Shown here in pieces: positions 8,283 to 18,561 of a DNA stretch of 64,000 bases. Each line of letters begins with the position of its first letter. The stretch's first letter is position 1. The stretch is from Sphingomonas desiccabilis. GTDB taxonomy: Bacteria > Pseudomonadota > Alphaproteobacteria > Sphingomonadales > Sphingomonadaceae. The stretch lies in contig NZ_SDPT01000001.1 in NCBI RefSeq assembly GCF_004135605.1, positions 1,302,001-1,366,000 on the forward strand. Reading direction: 5' to 3'. The notes beneath the pieces were generated by a model. That model saw only the letters and a program-made list of their open reading frames with translations, did not search any database and was not told the origin of the DNA. Position numbers and translations under genes: made by a program.

Positions 8283-8949
8283 TCCCGTCCTGCAGACTCA
8301 GGGGCTGCGCCGCAGCTTCACCCAGGGCGAACAGACGATCCACGTGCTGCGCGGCGTCGACCTGCTGGTCCAGCCCGGGGAGATCGTCGCCCTGCTCGGG
8401 CCGTCTGGGTCGGGCAAGTCGACACTGCTCCAGGCGGTGGGGCTACTCGAAGGCGGATTCGAGGGATCGATCCGGATCTCGGGCGTCGAAGCGGCGCGCC
8501 TGGACAGCCCCGGACGCACGGCGATGCGGCGCGAACGACTAGGCTTCATCTACCAGTTCCATCACCTGTTGCCGGACTTCAACGCCGTCGAGAACGTGGT
8601 CCTGCCGCAGCTGATTGCCGGAAGCGATCGGCAGAACGCGGAGGCACGCGCGCAGGCGCTGCTGACGGCGCTGGGACTCGGCCACCGACTGGGGCATCGC
8701 CCCAGCCAGCTGTCGGGCGGCGAACAGCAGCGGGTGGCCGTCGCGCGTGCCTTGGCCACGCAGCCGGCCCTCGTGCTGGCGGACGAGCCTACCGGCAATC
8801 TGGACGAGGCGACCGCCGATGTGGTTCTGGCCGAGTTCCTGCGCCTGGTGCGGCACGAGGGGTCCGCGGCGCTGATCGCCACCCACAACGAACGCCTCGC
8901 CCAGCGGATGGATCGCGTCGTGCGCCTGCACGAAGGCAAGTTGGACTGA
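8275..8949 (+). CDS. lolD: lipoprotein-releasing ABC transporter ATPase LolD
   Basis: Cytoplasmic ATPase driving the LolC-type permease encoded just upstream. 224 residues with Walker [10 protein letters not shown] (42-50), Q-loop in [10 protein letters not shown], signature LSGGEQQ (146-152), Walker B ending ADEP (D170) and the LolD-like TGNLD that follows. The ATG lies inside the last codons of lolC, so the two are translationally coupled. A glutathione peroxidase gene follows after 13 bp. Confidence 0.97.
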   Translation: MTDPVLQTQGLRRSFTQGEQTIHVLRGVDLLVQPGEIVALLGPSGSGKSTLLQAVGLLEGGFEGSIRISGVEAARLDSPGRTAMRRERLGFIYQFHHLLPDFNAVENVVLPQLIAGSDRQNAEARAQALLTALGLGHRLGHRPSQLSGGEQQRVAVARALATQPALVLADEPTGNLDEATADVVLAEFLRLVRHEGSAALIATHNERLAQRMDRVVRLHEGKLD

Positions 8950-8962
8950 GCAGGAGCTGGAC

Positions 8963-9448
8963 ATGACCACGATCACGGATCTTCCCGTCACGCGCGCGGA
9001 CGGCAGCGTCGGCACGCTCGCCGATCACGCAGGCAAGGTCCTGTTGATCGTGAACGTGGCGTCCAAGTGCGGCTTCACGCCGCAATATGAGGGACTGGAG
9101 GCGCTGCAACGTCGCTATGCCGACCGCGGCTTTTCGGTGCTGGGGTTCCCGTGCAACCAGTTCGGCGCGCAGGAGCCCGGCGATGCCGCGGAGATCGCGA
9201 GCTTCTGTTCCCTGACCTACGACGTGACCTTTCCGCTCTATGCGAAGATCGACGTGAACGGGGAGAATGCCGCGCCACTGTTTCGTGCTCTTTCAGCCGA
9301 GGCTCCCGGTCTGCTCGGCAGCAAATCGATCAAGTGGAACTTCACGAAGTTCCTGGTCAACCGGTCCGGACAGGTGGTGGAGCGCTATGCCCCCACCACC
9401 AAGCCCGAAGCGCTGGCCGCCGACATCGAGCGTCTCCTCGACGCCTGA
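8963..9448 (+). CDS. glutathione peroxidase family protein (BtuE-type, cysteine form)
   Basis: Thioredoxin-fold peroxidase reducing hydroperoxides with thiol donors; bacterial members are cysteine rather than selenocysteine enzymes and often prefer thioredoxin. 161 residues: catalytic cysteine in NVASKCGFTPQY (C36), the glutamine in GFPCNQFGAQEPG, and the tryptophan in IKWNFTKFLV. No signal peptide, so cytoplasmic. GAGCAGGAGC precedes the ATG. It follows lolD closely and ends six bases from the convergent HdeD-like gene. Confidence 0.93.
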   Translation: MTTITDLPVTRADGSVGTLADHAGKVLLIVNVASKCGFTPQYEGLEALQRRYADRGFSVLGFPCNQFGAQEPGDAAEIASFCSLTYDVTFPLYAKIDVNGENAAPLFRALSAEAPGLLGSKSIKWNFTKFLVNRSGQVVERYAPTTKPEALAADIERLLDA

Positions 9449-9454
9449 GGTCCC

Positions 9455-10039
9455 TCAGCGGGGTGCGTCGAAGGCGGGTGCTCCCGCCCGATGGCGGATG
9501 CCACTGGCGATCGCGGTGACCCCGCCCAGCAGGAAGCTGAAGCCCAGGATGTAGCCTGGCAGCGTCAGGGCGGAAAACGGCACGGTGGCCAAGATCAGGA
9601 TGGCGAGCACCAGGTTCACTGCGCCCAGCACCAGCATGAGCGCACGGTGTTGGCGAAGCTTCAGCCCCCAGCGGATTTCCATCAGGCCGCGCACCGCAAG
9701 CCAGATCGCGACCAGCAGGGTCAGCGAAATCGCGCCGGCAAGGGGGCGGAACATCAGCATCAGCCCCACGATCAGCGACAGAATGCCATAGGCGATCGAG
9801 TAGCCGCGGACGTCGTGTCCCCGTCCCGCGAACCCCGCGACCATGGCGAGGACACCCGAAATCAGGAAGAAGCTTCCGATCACGATCGTGACGGCGATGG
9901 TAGCCGAGAAGGGCCAGGCGAAGGCAAGCAGTCCGAGGATGGCGGAGGCGATGCCGTACAGGAGGATCCATCCCCAGCCTGCGCCGGTGCGGGGCATGGC
10001 GCCCGCTGGATCCTCGGGTGAAGTCCGGAAGTCAGTCAT
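9455..10039 (-). CDS. HdeD-family (DUF308) six-helix membrane protein
   Basis: 194-residue inner-membrane protein built of about six hydrophobic helices arranged as repeated pairs (LLGIASAILGLLAF-like, VTIVIGSFFLISGV, YGILSLIVGLMLMF, LLVAIWLAVRGL, LVLGAVNLVLAI, LPGYILGFSFLLGG). This matches the HdeD family, linked to acid resistance in enterobacteria; the biochemical role is unknown. Charged, proline-rich N-terminus. I start at MTDFRTSPED; the frame is open 22 codons further but without similarity. It is divergent from dnaE with a 104-bp gap. Confidence 0.85.
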   Translation of the reverse strand: MTDFRTSPEDPAGAMPRTGAGWGWILLYGIASAILGLLAFAWPFSATIAVTIVIGSFFLISGVLAMVAGFAGRGHDVRGYSIAYGILSLIVGLMLMFRPLAGAISLTLLVAIWLAVRGLMEIRWGLKLRQHRALMLVLGAVNLVLAILILATVPFSALTLPGYILGFSFLLGGVTAIASGIRHRAGAPAFDAPR

Positions 10040-10143
10040 CGCGCGTCTCCCCGTTCGGTTCGGACCAGAAACGGTGCGTCTGGGCGGACGTTCCGTGACC
10101 GGCACGCTGGAAGAATCATGCGATCTGGGCTAGGCCCTCCACC

Positions 10144-13100
10144 ATGCCGCATTCCGGGTTCGTACCGCTTCGCACCTTCTCCTCCTTCACCATGCTCGAA
10201 GGCGCGATCGACCCCAAGCTTATCGCGAAGAAGGCGGCCAAGCTCGGGTTTCCCGCGATCGCGCTGAGCGATCGTAACGGCCTCTATGCGGCGATGGCTT
10301 TCTCCGATGCCTGCAAGGCAGAGGGTGTGCAGCCGATCATCGGCACCCTCCTTTGCGTGGCTCGACCTGTTCCGGAGGGGGTGGAACCGCCACTCGACTG
10401 GCTCGCACTCTACGCGCAGGACATGCGTGGCTATGAAAACCTTTGCGCGCTGGTGTCGAAGGCGCATCTCGACCGACCCGTCGAGATCCCCGCGCATGTG
10501 CCGATATCAGCGCTGGAGGGGTTCACCGACGGCCTGCTCGCGCTGACCGCGGGAGGCGAGGGAGCGCTCGCGCGTCTGTTTGCCGAGGGGCAAGAGGCAG
10601 CCGCCTTCGCCTATGCGGACAAGCTGGAGGCGCTGTTCCCCGGCCGGCTCTTCGTGGAGCTGTGTCGCCGGAACGAGGAGATTGAGCAACGGGCGGAGGC
10701 GGCGCTGCTCGACTTGGCTTACGACCGCAACCTGCCCCTGGTCGCGACCAATCCCTGCTGCTTCGCGGATCCCGATTTCCACGAAGCGCACGACGCGATG
10801 CTCTGCATCGCGAGTTCCAGCTATGTCGCAAGCGAGGACCGCCAGCGGAGTTCTCCCGACCTCTGGATGAAGCCTGCGGACACGATGCGGGGACTGTTCG
10901 AGGACCTGCCGGAGGCGATCGCGAACACGCTGGTGGTGGCGCAGCGCTGCGCCGTGGCTGCCCCGAAACGCAAGCCGATCCTTCCCAGCCTTGCCGGTGA
11001 TCGCGAGGGCGAGGCGGCGCGGCTGCGGGAAGACGCCTTCGCCGGGCTCGTCGCGCGGCTTCGCAAGATCGTGGAACTGGAGGACGGAGAGGGGCCCGAA
11101 CTCGACGAACCAGCCTTGCGCGCCCGGTTCCCGGAATATTTCGATCGGCTGGAGTTCGAGGTCGGCATCATCATTCAGATGGGCTTCCCCGGCTACTTCC
11201 TGATCGTTGCGGACTTCATCAAATGGGCCAAGGACCACGACATCCCGGTGGGTCCGGGTCGTGGTTCGGGCGCGGGTTCGGCGGTCGCGTGGGCGCTGAC
11301 GATCACCGATCTCGATCCCATCAAGCTCGGTCTGCTGTTTGAACGCTTCCTCAACCCGGAACGCGTGTCGATGCCCGACTTCGACATCGACTTCTGCGAA
11401 ACCCGGCGTGGCGAGGTCATTCGCTACGTCCAGGGCAAGTACGGCCGCGATCAGGTGGCGCAGATCATCACCTTCGGTAAGCTGAAGGCGCGCGCGGTGT
11501 TGAAGGATACCGGTCGCGTGCTCCAGATGAGCTACGGCCAGGTCGATCGGCTCGCCAAGCTGGTCCCGAACCACCCGACCGATCCGTGGACGCTGGAACG
11601 AGCGATCAACGGCGTCAGCGAACTGGCGCACCAATATGAGCGCGAGGACGATGTCCGACGCCTGCTCGACCTGGCGATGCGGCTTGAGGGCCTGCCACGC
11701 CACAGCTCCACCCACGCCGCCGGCGTGGTGATCGGGGACCGGCCGCTCGCGGAGCTGGTGCCGTTGTACCGCGACCCTCGCTCCGACATGCCCGTCACCC
11801 AGTTCGACATGAAATATGTCGAGGGCGCGGGTCTGGTGAAGTTCGACTTCCTGGGCCTGAAGACGCTTTCGGTCCTGAAGAAGGGCGTGCAGCTTCTCGC
11901 CAAGCGCGGCGTCACCGTCGACCTGGACAGCCTGCCGTGGGATGACGAGGGCGTCTACGCGCTCCTCCAACGCGGTGAAACGGTCGGCGTGTTCCAGCTG
12001 GAATCCGAAGGCATGCGCCGCACCCTGACTGCCGTGCGCCCGACCAACTTCGGCGACATCATCGCGCTCGTCTCGCTCTATCGGCCGGGTCCGATGGACA
12101 ACATCCCGAGCTTCGGCGCGCGCAAGGCGGGCCGCGAGGAAATCGTCTATCCGCACGACCTGCTCGAGCCGATCCTGAAGGAGACCTACGGGATCTTCGT
12201 CTACCAGGAACAGGTGATGCAGGCCGCGCAGATCCTCGCCGGCTACAGCCTCGGCGGCGCGGACATGCTGCGTCGTGCGATGGGCAAGAAGGTGCAGGCG
12301 GAGATGGACGCGCAGCGCTCGATCTTCGTGGAAGGCTGCGCCAAGGTGAACAACATCCCCGAGGCGAAGGCCAACGAGCTGTTCGACTTGATCGACAAGT
12401 TCGCGGGCTACGGCTTCAACAAATCGCACGCGGCCGCCTACGCGCTGCTCGCCTACCAGACGGCCTGGCTGAAGGCGCATTACCCGCACGAATTCTTCGC
12501 CGCTTCGATGTGCTTCGACATGGCGCAGACGGACAAGCTCGCGATCTTCGTCGACGACATGAAGCGGCTGGGCATCGCCTGCCTGGGCCCCGACCTCAAT
12601 GCGAGCGAGGCGGAGTTCGACGTGCAGCCGCACGGGGACGGACTGGCGGTCCGCTATGCGCTCGCAGCACTCAAGGGTGTCGGCGAACGCGCGATGGAGC
12701 TTCTGGTCGAGGAACGCCGGGCAAACGGGTCTTTCAAGACGCTGGATGACTTCGCCCATCGCGCCGACCCGCGACTGCTCAACAAGCGCCAACTGGAGAC
12801 GCTCGCGTCTGCAGGTGCGTTCGACAGCATCGTGCCGGATCGTGCTGCGGTGGCGGGAGCTGCCGAGACCGTCCTGGGCGTGGCGGCGCGGACGCAGGAG
12901 AACAAGCTGAGCGGCCAGGGCGGTCTGTTCGGGATGGGCGGCGGGGCGGCCGAGCCGGCGATCCGGTTACCGGACGCACACTGGTCGATGACGCAGGCGA
13001 TCTCGGCGGAGCGCGAGGCGTTCGGGTTCTACTTCTCTGCCCATCCGCTCGACCGCTACGCCCATCTCGCGAAGGTCCATGGCGCGCGAAGCATCGCTGC

Positions 13101-13659
13101 GCTGGCCGATACGCCGGTGCCGGAGGGCGGGCGCTCGGGTGCTACGGTCGCCGCACTGGTGGAGGATGCACGCTGGCGTACGTCCGCGCGCGGCAAGCGG
13201 TACATGATGGCGACCCTGTCGGACGCGAGCGGCCAGTGCATCGCCACCTGCTTCGAGGATGCTGCCGCCGACGCGCTGGAGGAAGCCAGCAAGCTCGGCG
13301 GGTGCGGCCTCATGACGCTCGAACTCGATCGTCGGCCCGGAGACGAAAGCGCACGCGTGACGGTGAAGGCGGTGAAGCCGTTCGAGGCGTTGGCCAACAG
13401 CGTCCGACTGACCCTCGAACTCAAGGTCGAGGACGCCACGGCGCTGCCGGCGCTGGCGACCCTGTTGGCCGGGCACCGGGGTGCGCGCGGCGAGGTGTGG
13501 GCCGAAGTCGCCGCAGCAGGTGAGACCACCGCGCATCTGCTGCTGGGGCGCGACTATCTGCTCGACGGGGAACTCACCAGCCACGTCGAACGCCTGCCGG
13601 GGATCACCTCCGCCAACCTGCGCGCGGCCGACTCGAAACGGCTGGCGGCCGTCGCCTGA
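10144..13659 (+). CDS. dnaE: DNA polymerase III subunit alpha
   Basis: Catalytic subunit of the replicative polymerase. 1171 residues: N-terminal PHP domain (1-270), palm with the catalytic aspartates in MPDFDIDF (D412, D414), fingers containing YRPGPMDNIPSF and YQEQVMQAA, helix-hairpin-helix region around 830-890 and an OB-fold near 990-1070 (GKRYMMATLSD). The PHP domain lacks the metal-binding H-x-H near its start (FVPLRTFSSFTMLEGA), so proofreading must come from a separate DnaQ. It ends three bases from the convergent M48 protease gene. Confidence 0.98.
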   Translation: MPHSGFVPLRTFSSFTMLEGAIDPKLIAKKAAKLGFPAIALSDRNGLYAAMAFSDACKAEGVQPIIGTLLCVARPVPEGVEPPLDWLALYAQDMRGYENLCALVSKAHLDRPVEIPAHVPISALEGFTDGLLALTAGGEGALARLFAEGQEAAAFAYADKLEALFPGRLFVELCRRNEEIEQRAEAALLDLAYDRNLPLVATNPCCFADPDFHEAHDAMLCIASSSYVASEDRQRSSPDLWMKPADTMRGLFEDLPEAIANTLVVAQRCAVAAPKRKPILPSLAGDREGEAARLREDAFAGLVARLRKIVELEDGEGPELDEPALRARFPEYFDRLEFEVGIIIQMGFPGYFLIVADFIKWAKDHDIPVGPGRGSGAGSAVAWALTITDLDPIKLGLLFERFLNPERVSMPDFDIDFCETRRGEVIRYVQGKYGRDQVAQIITFGKLKARAVLKDTGRVLQMSYGQVDRLAKLVPNHPTDPWTLERAINGVSELAHQYEREDDVRRLLDLAMRLEGLPRHSSTHAAGVVIGDRPLAELVPLYRDPRSDMPVTQFDMKYVEGAGLVKFDFLGLKTLSVLKKGVQLLAKRGVTVDLDSLPWDDEGVYALLQRGETVGVFQLESEGMRRTLTAVRPTNFGDIIALVSLYRPGPMDNIPSFGARKAGREEIVYPHDLLEPILKETYGIFVYQEQVMQAAQILAGYSLGGADMLRRAMGKKVQAEMDAQRSIFVEGCAKVNNIPEAKANELFDLIDKFAGYGFNKSHAAAYALLAYQTAWLKAHYPHEFFAASMCFDMAQTDKLAIFVDDMKRLGIACLGPDLNASEAEFDVQPHGDGLAVRYALAALKGVGERAMELLVEERRANGSFKTLDDFAHRADPRLLNKRQLETLASAGAFDSIVPDRAAVAGAAETVLGVAARTQENKLSGQGGLFGMGGGAAEPAIRLPDAHWSMTQAISAEREAFGFYFSAHPLDRYAHLAKVHGARSIAALADTPVPEGGRSGATVAALVEDARWRTSARGKRYMMATLSDASGQCIATCFEDAAADALEEASKLGGCGLMTLELDRRPGDESARVTVKAVKPFEALANSVRLTLELKVEDATALPALATLLAGHRGARGEVWAEVAAAGETTAHLLLGRDYLLDGELTSHVERLPGITSANLRAADSKRLAAVA

Positions 13660-13662
13660 AGC

Positions 13663-15099
13663 TCAGCCGGCGACGACGAGCTTGACCAGCCGCCCGGGCG
13701 TGAGCGTGGGCGTGTCCTCAAGACCGTTGAGGGTCACAAACCGCTCTCGCTGATAGCTCGGATAGGCCATCTGGCGCGCGAGGCTGTCGATCGTGTCGCC
13801 GGCTTTCACCGTCACGATGCGGATCCGCTTCCCCTTGATCGCGGCGGCTGCCTGAGGGGACAGTTGCGCCACGCTAGACACCATGCTCGCAAAGGCGCCG
13901 AGGCGATTGCCCGAGGGCGTCACCACGAGAAAGTAGTAGGTGGCGGACGGAAAGCGATACGCCACGACGGTCGCATCCACCGCACGGCCGTTGCTGCTGG
14001 CGGAGACGGTGCCCTGCACCATCTGAAGCCCGTTCACCTCGCTGGTCCGCAGTTCGACACCGGACGTATCCCGAGCGCCAAGTTCGCCCAGGCGCGCTCG
14101 CACGAAGCCCGGCAGGTCGCCGGTGGCGGCCGCGGCCCGGAACTGCGCTTGTCCGCCGGTTCCCGCGACCGTCACCGCATCGGTGCCGTTGTCGATCTTG
14201 TAGCCTGCGGGGGCGGTGAACTGCAGCCGCAGCTGCGGATGGCGGAAGGTCTGGCCGTCGATGATGCCCTGTGCCGGATTGTCGTCATAGGGAAGGCCAT
14301 CGAGCATCCGCAAAAACGCCGTGTCCTGCACCTTCGAAGCGGGGGCGGCGCGCACCTGCTGTGCAAGCTGGCGCGCGCGGGCGACACGATCCTCGCCGTT
14401 GGGATGGGTGCTCGCCCAGGTCGGCACCGCATCGGCTTGGCGGCCCTCGATCCGGGCGGAGAGGGTCTGGTCGTCGTTCAGCTGGCGAAGCATCGCGGAC
14501 ATGCCATAGGGGTCATAGCCCGCGGCGGTAGCGTAGCGGACCCCCAGGCCGTCCGCCTCATATTCCTGCGAGCGACTGAACCCCAGGGTGTAGAGTTGGG
14601 TCCCGGTGCTGGCGATGCGACCCAGGACGTCGCTTCCGGTGAGCCAGCCCACGCCGGCCGAGAGAAGGCCGCCCAGGGTCGCACGGGTGTTGCGCTTGTT
14701 GGAATGGCGTGCGGCGACATGGCCTACCTCGTGCCCGAGCACCGCTGCGAGTTCAGCCTCGCTGTTCATCAACGCCAGCAGCTGGCGCGTGACATAGACA
14801 TAGCCGCCCGGGATCGCGAACGCGTTTTCGACCGGCGAGTCCAGCAGGGTGACCGTGAAATCGCCTTGCGCGTTCGAGAGCCCGGACTGGACGGCCACCC
14901 GCTTGCCGACCCGTTCCACGAACGCCGCTTGAGGCCCCGTATAGGCACCGCCGAACTCCGACAGCAGTTGGGGATGGGCCTGGGCACCCTGAGCCTTGTC
15001 GGATCGGGAAATGGTTCGGGCGGTCTGTGCCGAGGCAGGAAGCGTCGGCGTCACGATCAAGGCGGTAGCGACCGCCGCGGCAATGCAGGTACGGGTCAT
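13663..15099 (-). CDS. exported M48-family zinc metalloprotease (BepA/YfgC-like) with LysM-like tail
   Basis: Periplasmic protease likely involved in outer-membrane protein quality control, as for BepA. 478 residues: signal peptide MTRTCIAAAVATALIV...ASA (1-24), M48 catalytic motif HEVGH (123-127) and the third zinc ligand in SQEYEADGLGVRYA (about 180). A middle domain of unknown function is followed by a C-terminal LysM-like segment (about 425-478: VKAGDTIDSLARQM ... LTPGRLVKLVV) that may bind peptidoglycan. The ATG chosen gives a proper signal peptide; the open frame extends 50 codons upstream. Last gene of the run from udg. Confidence 0.92.
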   Translation of the reverse strand: MTRTCIAAAVATALIVTPTLPASAQTARTISRSDKAQGAQAHPQLLSEFGGAYTGPQAAFVERVGKRVAVQSGLSNAQGDFTVTLLDSPVENAFAIPGGYVYVTRQLLALMNSEAELAAVLGHEVGHVAARHSNKRNTRATLGGLLSAGVGWLTGSDVLGRIASTGTQLYTLGFSRSQEYEADGLGVRYATAAGYDPYGMSAMLRQLNDDQTLSARIEGRQADAVPTWASTHPNGEDRVARARQLAQQVRAAPASKVQDTAFLRMLDGLPYDDNPAQGIIDGQTFRHPQLRLQFTAPAGYKIDNGTDAVTVAGTGGQAQFRAAAATGDLPGFVRARLGELGARDTSGVELRTSEVNGLQMVQGTVSASSNGRAVDATVVAYRFPSATYYFLVVTPSGNRLGAFASMVSSVAQLSPQAAAAIKGKRIRIVTVKAGDTIDSLARQMAYPSYQRERFVTLNGLEDTPTLTPGRLVKLVVAG

Positions 15100-15151
15100 A
15101 GCGTCTCCGGGGTGCAGAGCGCTCGTAAGCCCGAGCGGTTCCCTCGCGCCA

Positions 15152-16219
15152 TCAGTCGAACAGGTCGCCCTGCGGCCCCCTGGGCCGGTGAAACCGATCG
15201 CAGTTGAGCGGCGCACGCCCGCGTTCGAGACCGTAGCGGCGGATCGCAATGCGGAACCGCACGCGCATCAGTTCGGCCCAGGGGCCGGAACCCTGCATAC
15301 GCGTGAAGAAGTTCGGGTCGTTGACCCGGCCGCTGCGCAACGACCGGATGATCGCCATCACCTTTTCGGCACGTTCCGGGAAATGCGTGTCGAGCCAGGC
15401 CCGGAACAGCGGGGCGACCTCCCACGGCAGACGGACGGGGAGGAAGAAGGCGCCACACGCACCCGCGGCCGCCGCCTGCTCCAGAATGCGCTCCAACTCG
15501 CCATCGGTGATCGCGGGGATCACGGGAGCTACGGAGACGGAACAGGGAACTCCGGCTGCGGACAGGGCGGTCACCGCGGCAAGTCGCTTGCGCGGGTGCG
15601 GCGCGCGGGGCTCCAGGGTGCGGGCAATCACAGGGTCGAGCGACGTGATGGACATCGCCACGGAGACGAGGCCCTTCGTCGCCATCGGGCCCAGTAGATC
15701 CAGATCTCGCACGACCCGGTCCGACTTGGTGGTGATGGTCAAGGGATGGTCGCATTCCGACAGCACCTCGATACAGGCACGCGCGATCCGCCAGTCCGCC
15801 TCGATCGGCTGATAGGGATCGGTGTTGGTGCCGAAGGCGATCGGCCGCACCTGATAGCCGGGCTTCGAAAGTTCGGCCCGGAGCAGCGCAGGCGCATCCG
15901 GCTTGGCAAACAGCCGTGTCTCGAAGTCGATGCCGGGGGAAAGATCGTGAAAGGCATGGCTCGGCCGCGCGAAGCAGTAAATGCAGCCGTGTTCGCAGCC
16001 ATTGTAGGGGTTCACCGACCGATCAAAGCCGATGTCCGGCGACCGATTGTAGCTGATGATCGTGCGGGGCGTGAGCAAGCCCACGCTCGTACGCACCGGC
16101 GGCGGCGCGCCATCGACCAGCTCGCGGGCATCCAGCCAATCGCCGTCCGCCTCCCGCTCAGGCAGGTTGAAGCGGGTGCTGGTGTCGTTGATCGTTGCGC
16201 CACGGGCGGTGCGAGCCAT
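15152..16219 (-). CDS. radical SAM protein, PA0069/SplB-like family
   Basis: 355-residue radical SAM enzyme with the cluster motif CEHGCIYC (C75, C79, C82) preceded by NPYNG. The family shares architecture with spore photoproduct lyase but occurs widely in non-spore-formers and has no agreed substrate. C-terminal part includes PVIPAITDGELERILE and an arginine-rich end. It follows moaB after 46 bp and precedes the M48 protease by 52 bp on the same strand; those neighbours do not reveal its role. Confidence 0.9.
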   Translation of the reverse strand: MARTARGATINDTSTRFNLPEREADGDWLDARELVDGAPPPVRTSVGLLTPRTIISYNRSPDIGFDRSVNPYNGCEHGCIYCFARPSHAFHDLSPGIDFETRLFAKPDAPALLRAELSKPGYQVRPIAFGTNTDPYQPIEADWRIARACIEVLSECDHPLTITTKSDRVVRDLDLLGPMATKGLVSVAMSITSLDPVIARTLEPRAPHPRKRLAAVTALSAAGVPCSVSVAPVIPAITDGELERILEQAAAAGACGAFFLPVRLPWEVAPLFRAWLDTHFPERAEKVMAIIRSLRSGRVNDPNFFTRMQGSGPWAELMRVRFRIAIRRYGLERGRAPLNCDRFHRPRGPQGDLFD

Positions 16220-16265
16220 GGCAGGAGAAGAACATAAGCGGAACGCGGAATCAAGCCTGCGGCAA

Positions 16266-16793
16266 TCAGCGCTCGCGCAGGCGGGGCATCAGCTCGACGA
16301 AATTGCAGGGTGTGTGGCGGCTATCCAGTTGCGAGGCGAGGATGCCCTCCCAACCATCGCGAACCGCTCCGGTGGAGCCGGGCAGGGCGAAGACGTAGGT
16401 CCCCCGCGAGACGCAGGCGCAGGCGCGGGACTGGACCGTCGAGGTTCCGATCTTCGCATAGCTCAGCCAGCGGAAGAGCTCGCCGAAACCAGGGATCATC
16501 TTGTCCGCAACCCGCTCCACCGCTTCCGGCGTGACGTCGCGTCCGGTCACGCCCGTGCCACCCGTCGTCAGGATACAATCGATCTCCGGATCGTCGATCC
16601 ATCCGTGCAAGCGGCCGACGATCGCCCCGACGTCGTCGGGAACGAGCGCGCGATCGGCAAGGACATGGCCGGCCTCGCTCAACAGCGCCACAAGCGTGTC
16701 GCCCGACCGGTCGTTGGCGAGCGTCCGGGTGTCAGAAACCGTCAGGACAGCAATTCGGACAGGAACGAACGCGCGCGCGAGGTCAATCGGCAT
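16266..16793 (-). CDS. moaB: molybdopterin adenylyltransferase-like protein MoaB
   Basis: Molybdenum cofactor biosynthesis protein of the MoaB/MogA fold. 175 residues: TVSDTR (18-23), the molybdopterin-binding [11 protein letters not shown] (77-87) and ALPGST (136-141). MoaB proteins either adenylylate molybdopterin or are paralogues with unclear activity, so the exact step is uncertain. The start ATG lies within the last codons of slt (11-base overlap); the open frame goes 16 codons further up without homology. No other moa/moe gene is in the window. Confidence 0.93.
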   Translation of the reverse strand: MPIDLARAFVPVRIAVLTVSDTRTLANDRSGDTLVALLSEAGHVLADRALVPDDVGAIVGRLHGWIDDPEIDCILTTGGTGVTGRDVTPEAVERVADKMIPGFGELFRWLSYAKIGTSTVQSRACACVSRGTYVFALPGSTGAVRDGWEGILASQLDSRHTPCNFVELMPRLRER

Positions 16794-18561
16794 GGGCGAC
16801 TGACGAGCGGCCGTTGCTGCTGAGGCGCACCGCGCCGCCACCCTTGGCTCCGGGGAATTTGGGCCACATGCCCTGGGCGAGCGCCGCGCGGCTGGCAGAG
16901 GTTTTACCCTCCTGCTTTTCGTACATCCAATAGTTGCGCAGCACCGACATCACATAGCCGCGCGTCTCCCAATAGGGGATCGACTCGATGTAGAGCAGCG
17001 GATCTCCGCCGTCGTGCGCTTGCAGGTCCCAGGCATGCACCGGGCTGGGTCCGGCATTATAGGCGGCGATCACCTTCGGCAGCAGTCCTCCGGTCGCCTG
17101 CATGTCGCGCAACTTTTCGAGATAGCTTTGACCAACCTCGATGTTGGTCGACGGGCGCGCCAGGGCAGAGCGGTCGATCGTCACACCCTTGGCACGGCCG
17201 AAGTCGCTCGCCGCCGCCGGCATGATCTGCATCAGGCCAAAGGCGCCCGCGGGGCTCACCACCTGCGGGTTGAACTTCGACTCCTGCAGGGCGTGGGCAT
17301 AGACCAAGGCCTTGTCCACGCGCCAACCACCATCCGGGGTCCAGTTCGGCGCGGGGTAGCGCGCCTCCATGATCGGCCTCGTGCCCGCAGGGCCGTTGTG
17401 TGACAGCCACAGCTGAGTCCCGGGCAAGTTCATGCTACCCGCGACCCGAGTGAGGGCGGGATAGTCGCTCGCGTCGCCGATCTTGGCCTGATGCCGCAGC
17501 ACCTGGTCCGCCAGTGCCGCCTCGCCGATCTCCGCAAGGGCGGCCGCCACGCGCACGTTCGGCCGCCGCTCCAGTGCCTGCCAATCCGCCGTCACCCGTT
17601 CCGGTGCCGACTTGCGGTCGACCATTCCCAATGCCTGACGGGCAAGCAACCCGTAGTAGGTTTCACCATATTGAGCCGCGCTCTGCAGACGTGGCTGCAC
17701 CAGGTCGGGGCGGCCGCAAGCGATGTCCGCTCGCGTGGCCCAATAAAGGCCGGCGGAGCGCAGCTCGGTATCGGTGGCGCGGCGTGCGACATTCCCGAAC
17801 GCCACCTGCGCTGCGGCGCAGTCCTTCTGCCGCCAGGCGGCGAGGCCCTGTGTCCAGTCGGCCTGGGCCGCCCATTCGCCTTGTCCGGTCTGGGCGGATC
17901 TCGCGACACGGCGAGCATTGCTGTCGTCGCCCGCCACGAAGTAAATCCAGGCCACGCGTTGCTGCCATTCCGTCAGCGCCTCGGGCGTGAGTTCGCCCGC
18001 GCGCTGGTTGAGCAGCGCTTCGGCCGAGGGGCCATCGTCCAGCTTCACGAACGGCTTCATGGCGACGGCAAGTTCGGCCGCCACCTGGTCGCTTCGGATT
18101 GCCCGGGTCCGGACCCGCGTCGGGGCGCCATCGAACCAGGTCATCCGCTGCTGGGTCGGCAGCGGGGGCAGCGACGTCGCACCGCGAAGCTGCGCGAGAC
18201 GGGCAAGCTGTGGCGCCTCCGGCAGTTCCGGCGCCTCCGCCAGAAGCGCAAGCAAGGGCTCGAGCGCGACCTTCGGCGAGTTGTGGGCGGTATAGAGTTC
18301 GGCACGGGCGATCGCGTGCAGCGGCCCCGGCTTGAGCGCGTCGAGCTGAAGCTGCGCATCCGCCCAGCGCGCGTTGCGGATCGCCTCGAACACCGATCGA
18401 TACGCCGCACGTTCTTCGCTGCTCAGCTGGCTGGGAACGCCTTCGGCGCCGGCCTGCCGCACGCTTCCCCGCGCCGGGATGCGACCTTCGTCGATTTCAT
18501 CGGCCTGAGCCGCCATAGGAGCCGCCGCCAACAGGGCGCCGACCGCAAGAGCGATTTTCAC
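16783..18561 (-). CDS. soluble lytic murein transglycosylase (Slt70-like)
   Basis: Periplasmic enzyme cleaving the glycan strands of peptidoglycan to 1,6-anhydro products. 592 residues: signal peptide [20 protein letters not shown], a long alpha-superhelical U/L-type region (about 40-400), and a C-terminal SLT domain with the catalytic glutamate in ALQESKFNP (E427), then GLMQIMP and AAYNAGP. The start is GTG in a GTGA overlap with the udg-like stop; this is the point where the signal peptide begins, although the frame is open far upstream. Overlaps moaB downstream. Confidence 0.93.
   Translation of the reverse strand: MKIALAVGALLAAAPMAAQADEIDEGRIPARGSVRQAGAEGVPSQLSSEERAAYRSVFEAIRNARWADAQLQLDALKPGPLHAIARAELYTAHNSPKVALEPLLALLAEAPELPEAPQLARLAQLRGATSLPPLPTQQRMTWFDGAPTRVRTRAIRSDQVAAELAVAMKPFVKLDDGPSAEALLNQRAGELTPEALTEWQQRVAWIYFVAGDDSNARRVARSAQTGQGEWAAQADWTQGLAAWRQKDCAAAQVAFGNVARRATDTELRSAGLYWATRADIACGRPDLVQPRLQSAAQYGETYYGLLARQALGMVDRKSAPERVTADWQALERRPNVRVAAALAEIGEAALADQVLRHQAKIGDASDYPALTRVAGSMNLPGTQLWLSHNGPAGTRPIMEARYPAPNWTPDGGWRVDKALVYAHALQESKFNPQVVSPAGAFGLMQIMPAAASDFGRAKGVTIDRSALARPSTNIEVGQSYLEKLRDMQATGGLLPKVIAAYNAGPSPVHAWDLQAHDGGDPLLYIESIPYWETRGYVMSVLRNYWMYEKQEGKTSASRAALAQGMWPKFPGAKGGGAVRLSSNGRSSVAHAD

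Noticed and set aside
8963..9448. Loss of selenocysteine in glutathione peroxidase
   Set aside because: Bacterial members normally use cysteine here.
10507..12792. 761-codon open frame antisense to dnaE
   Set aside because: Mirrors dnaE codons in a GC-rich genome; low-complexity mix of D, R, H and E, no family resemblance.
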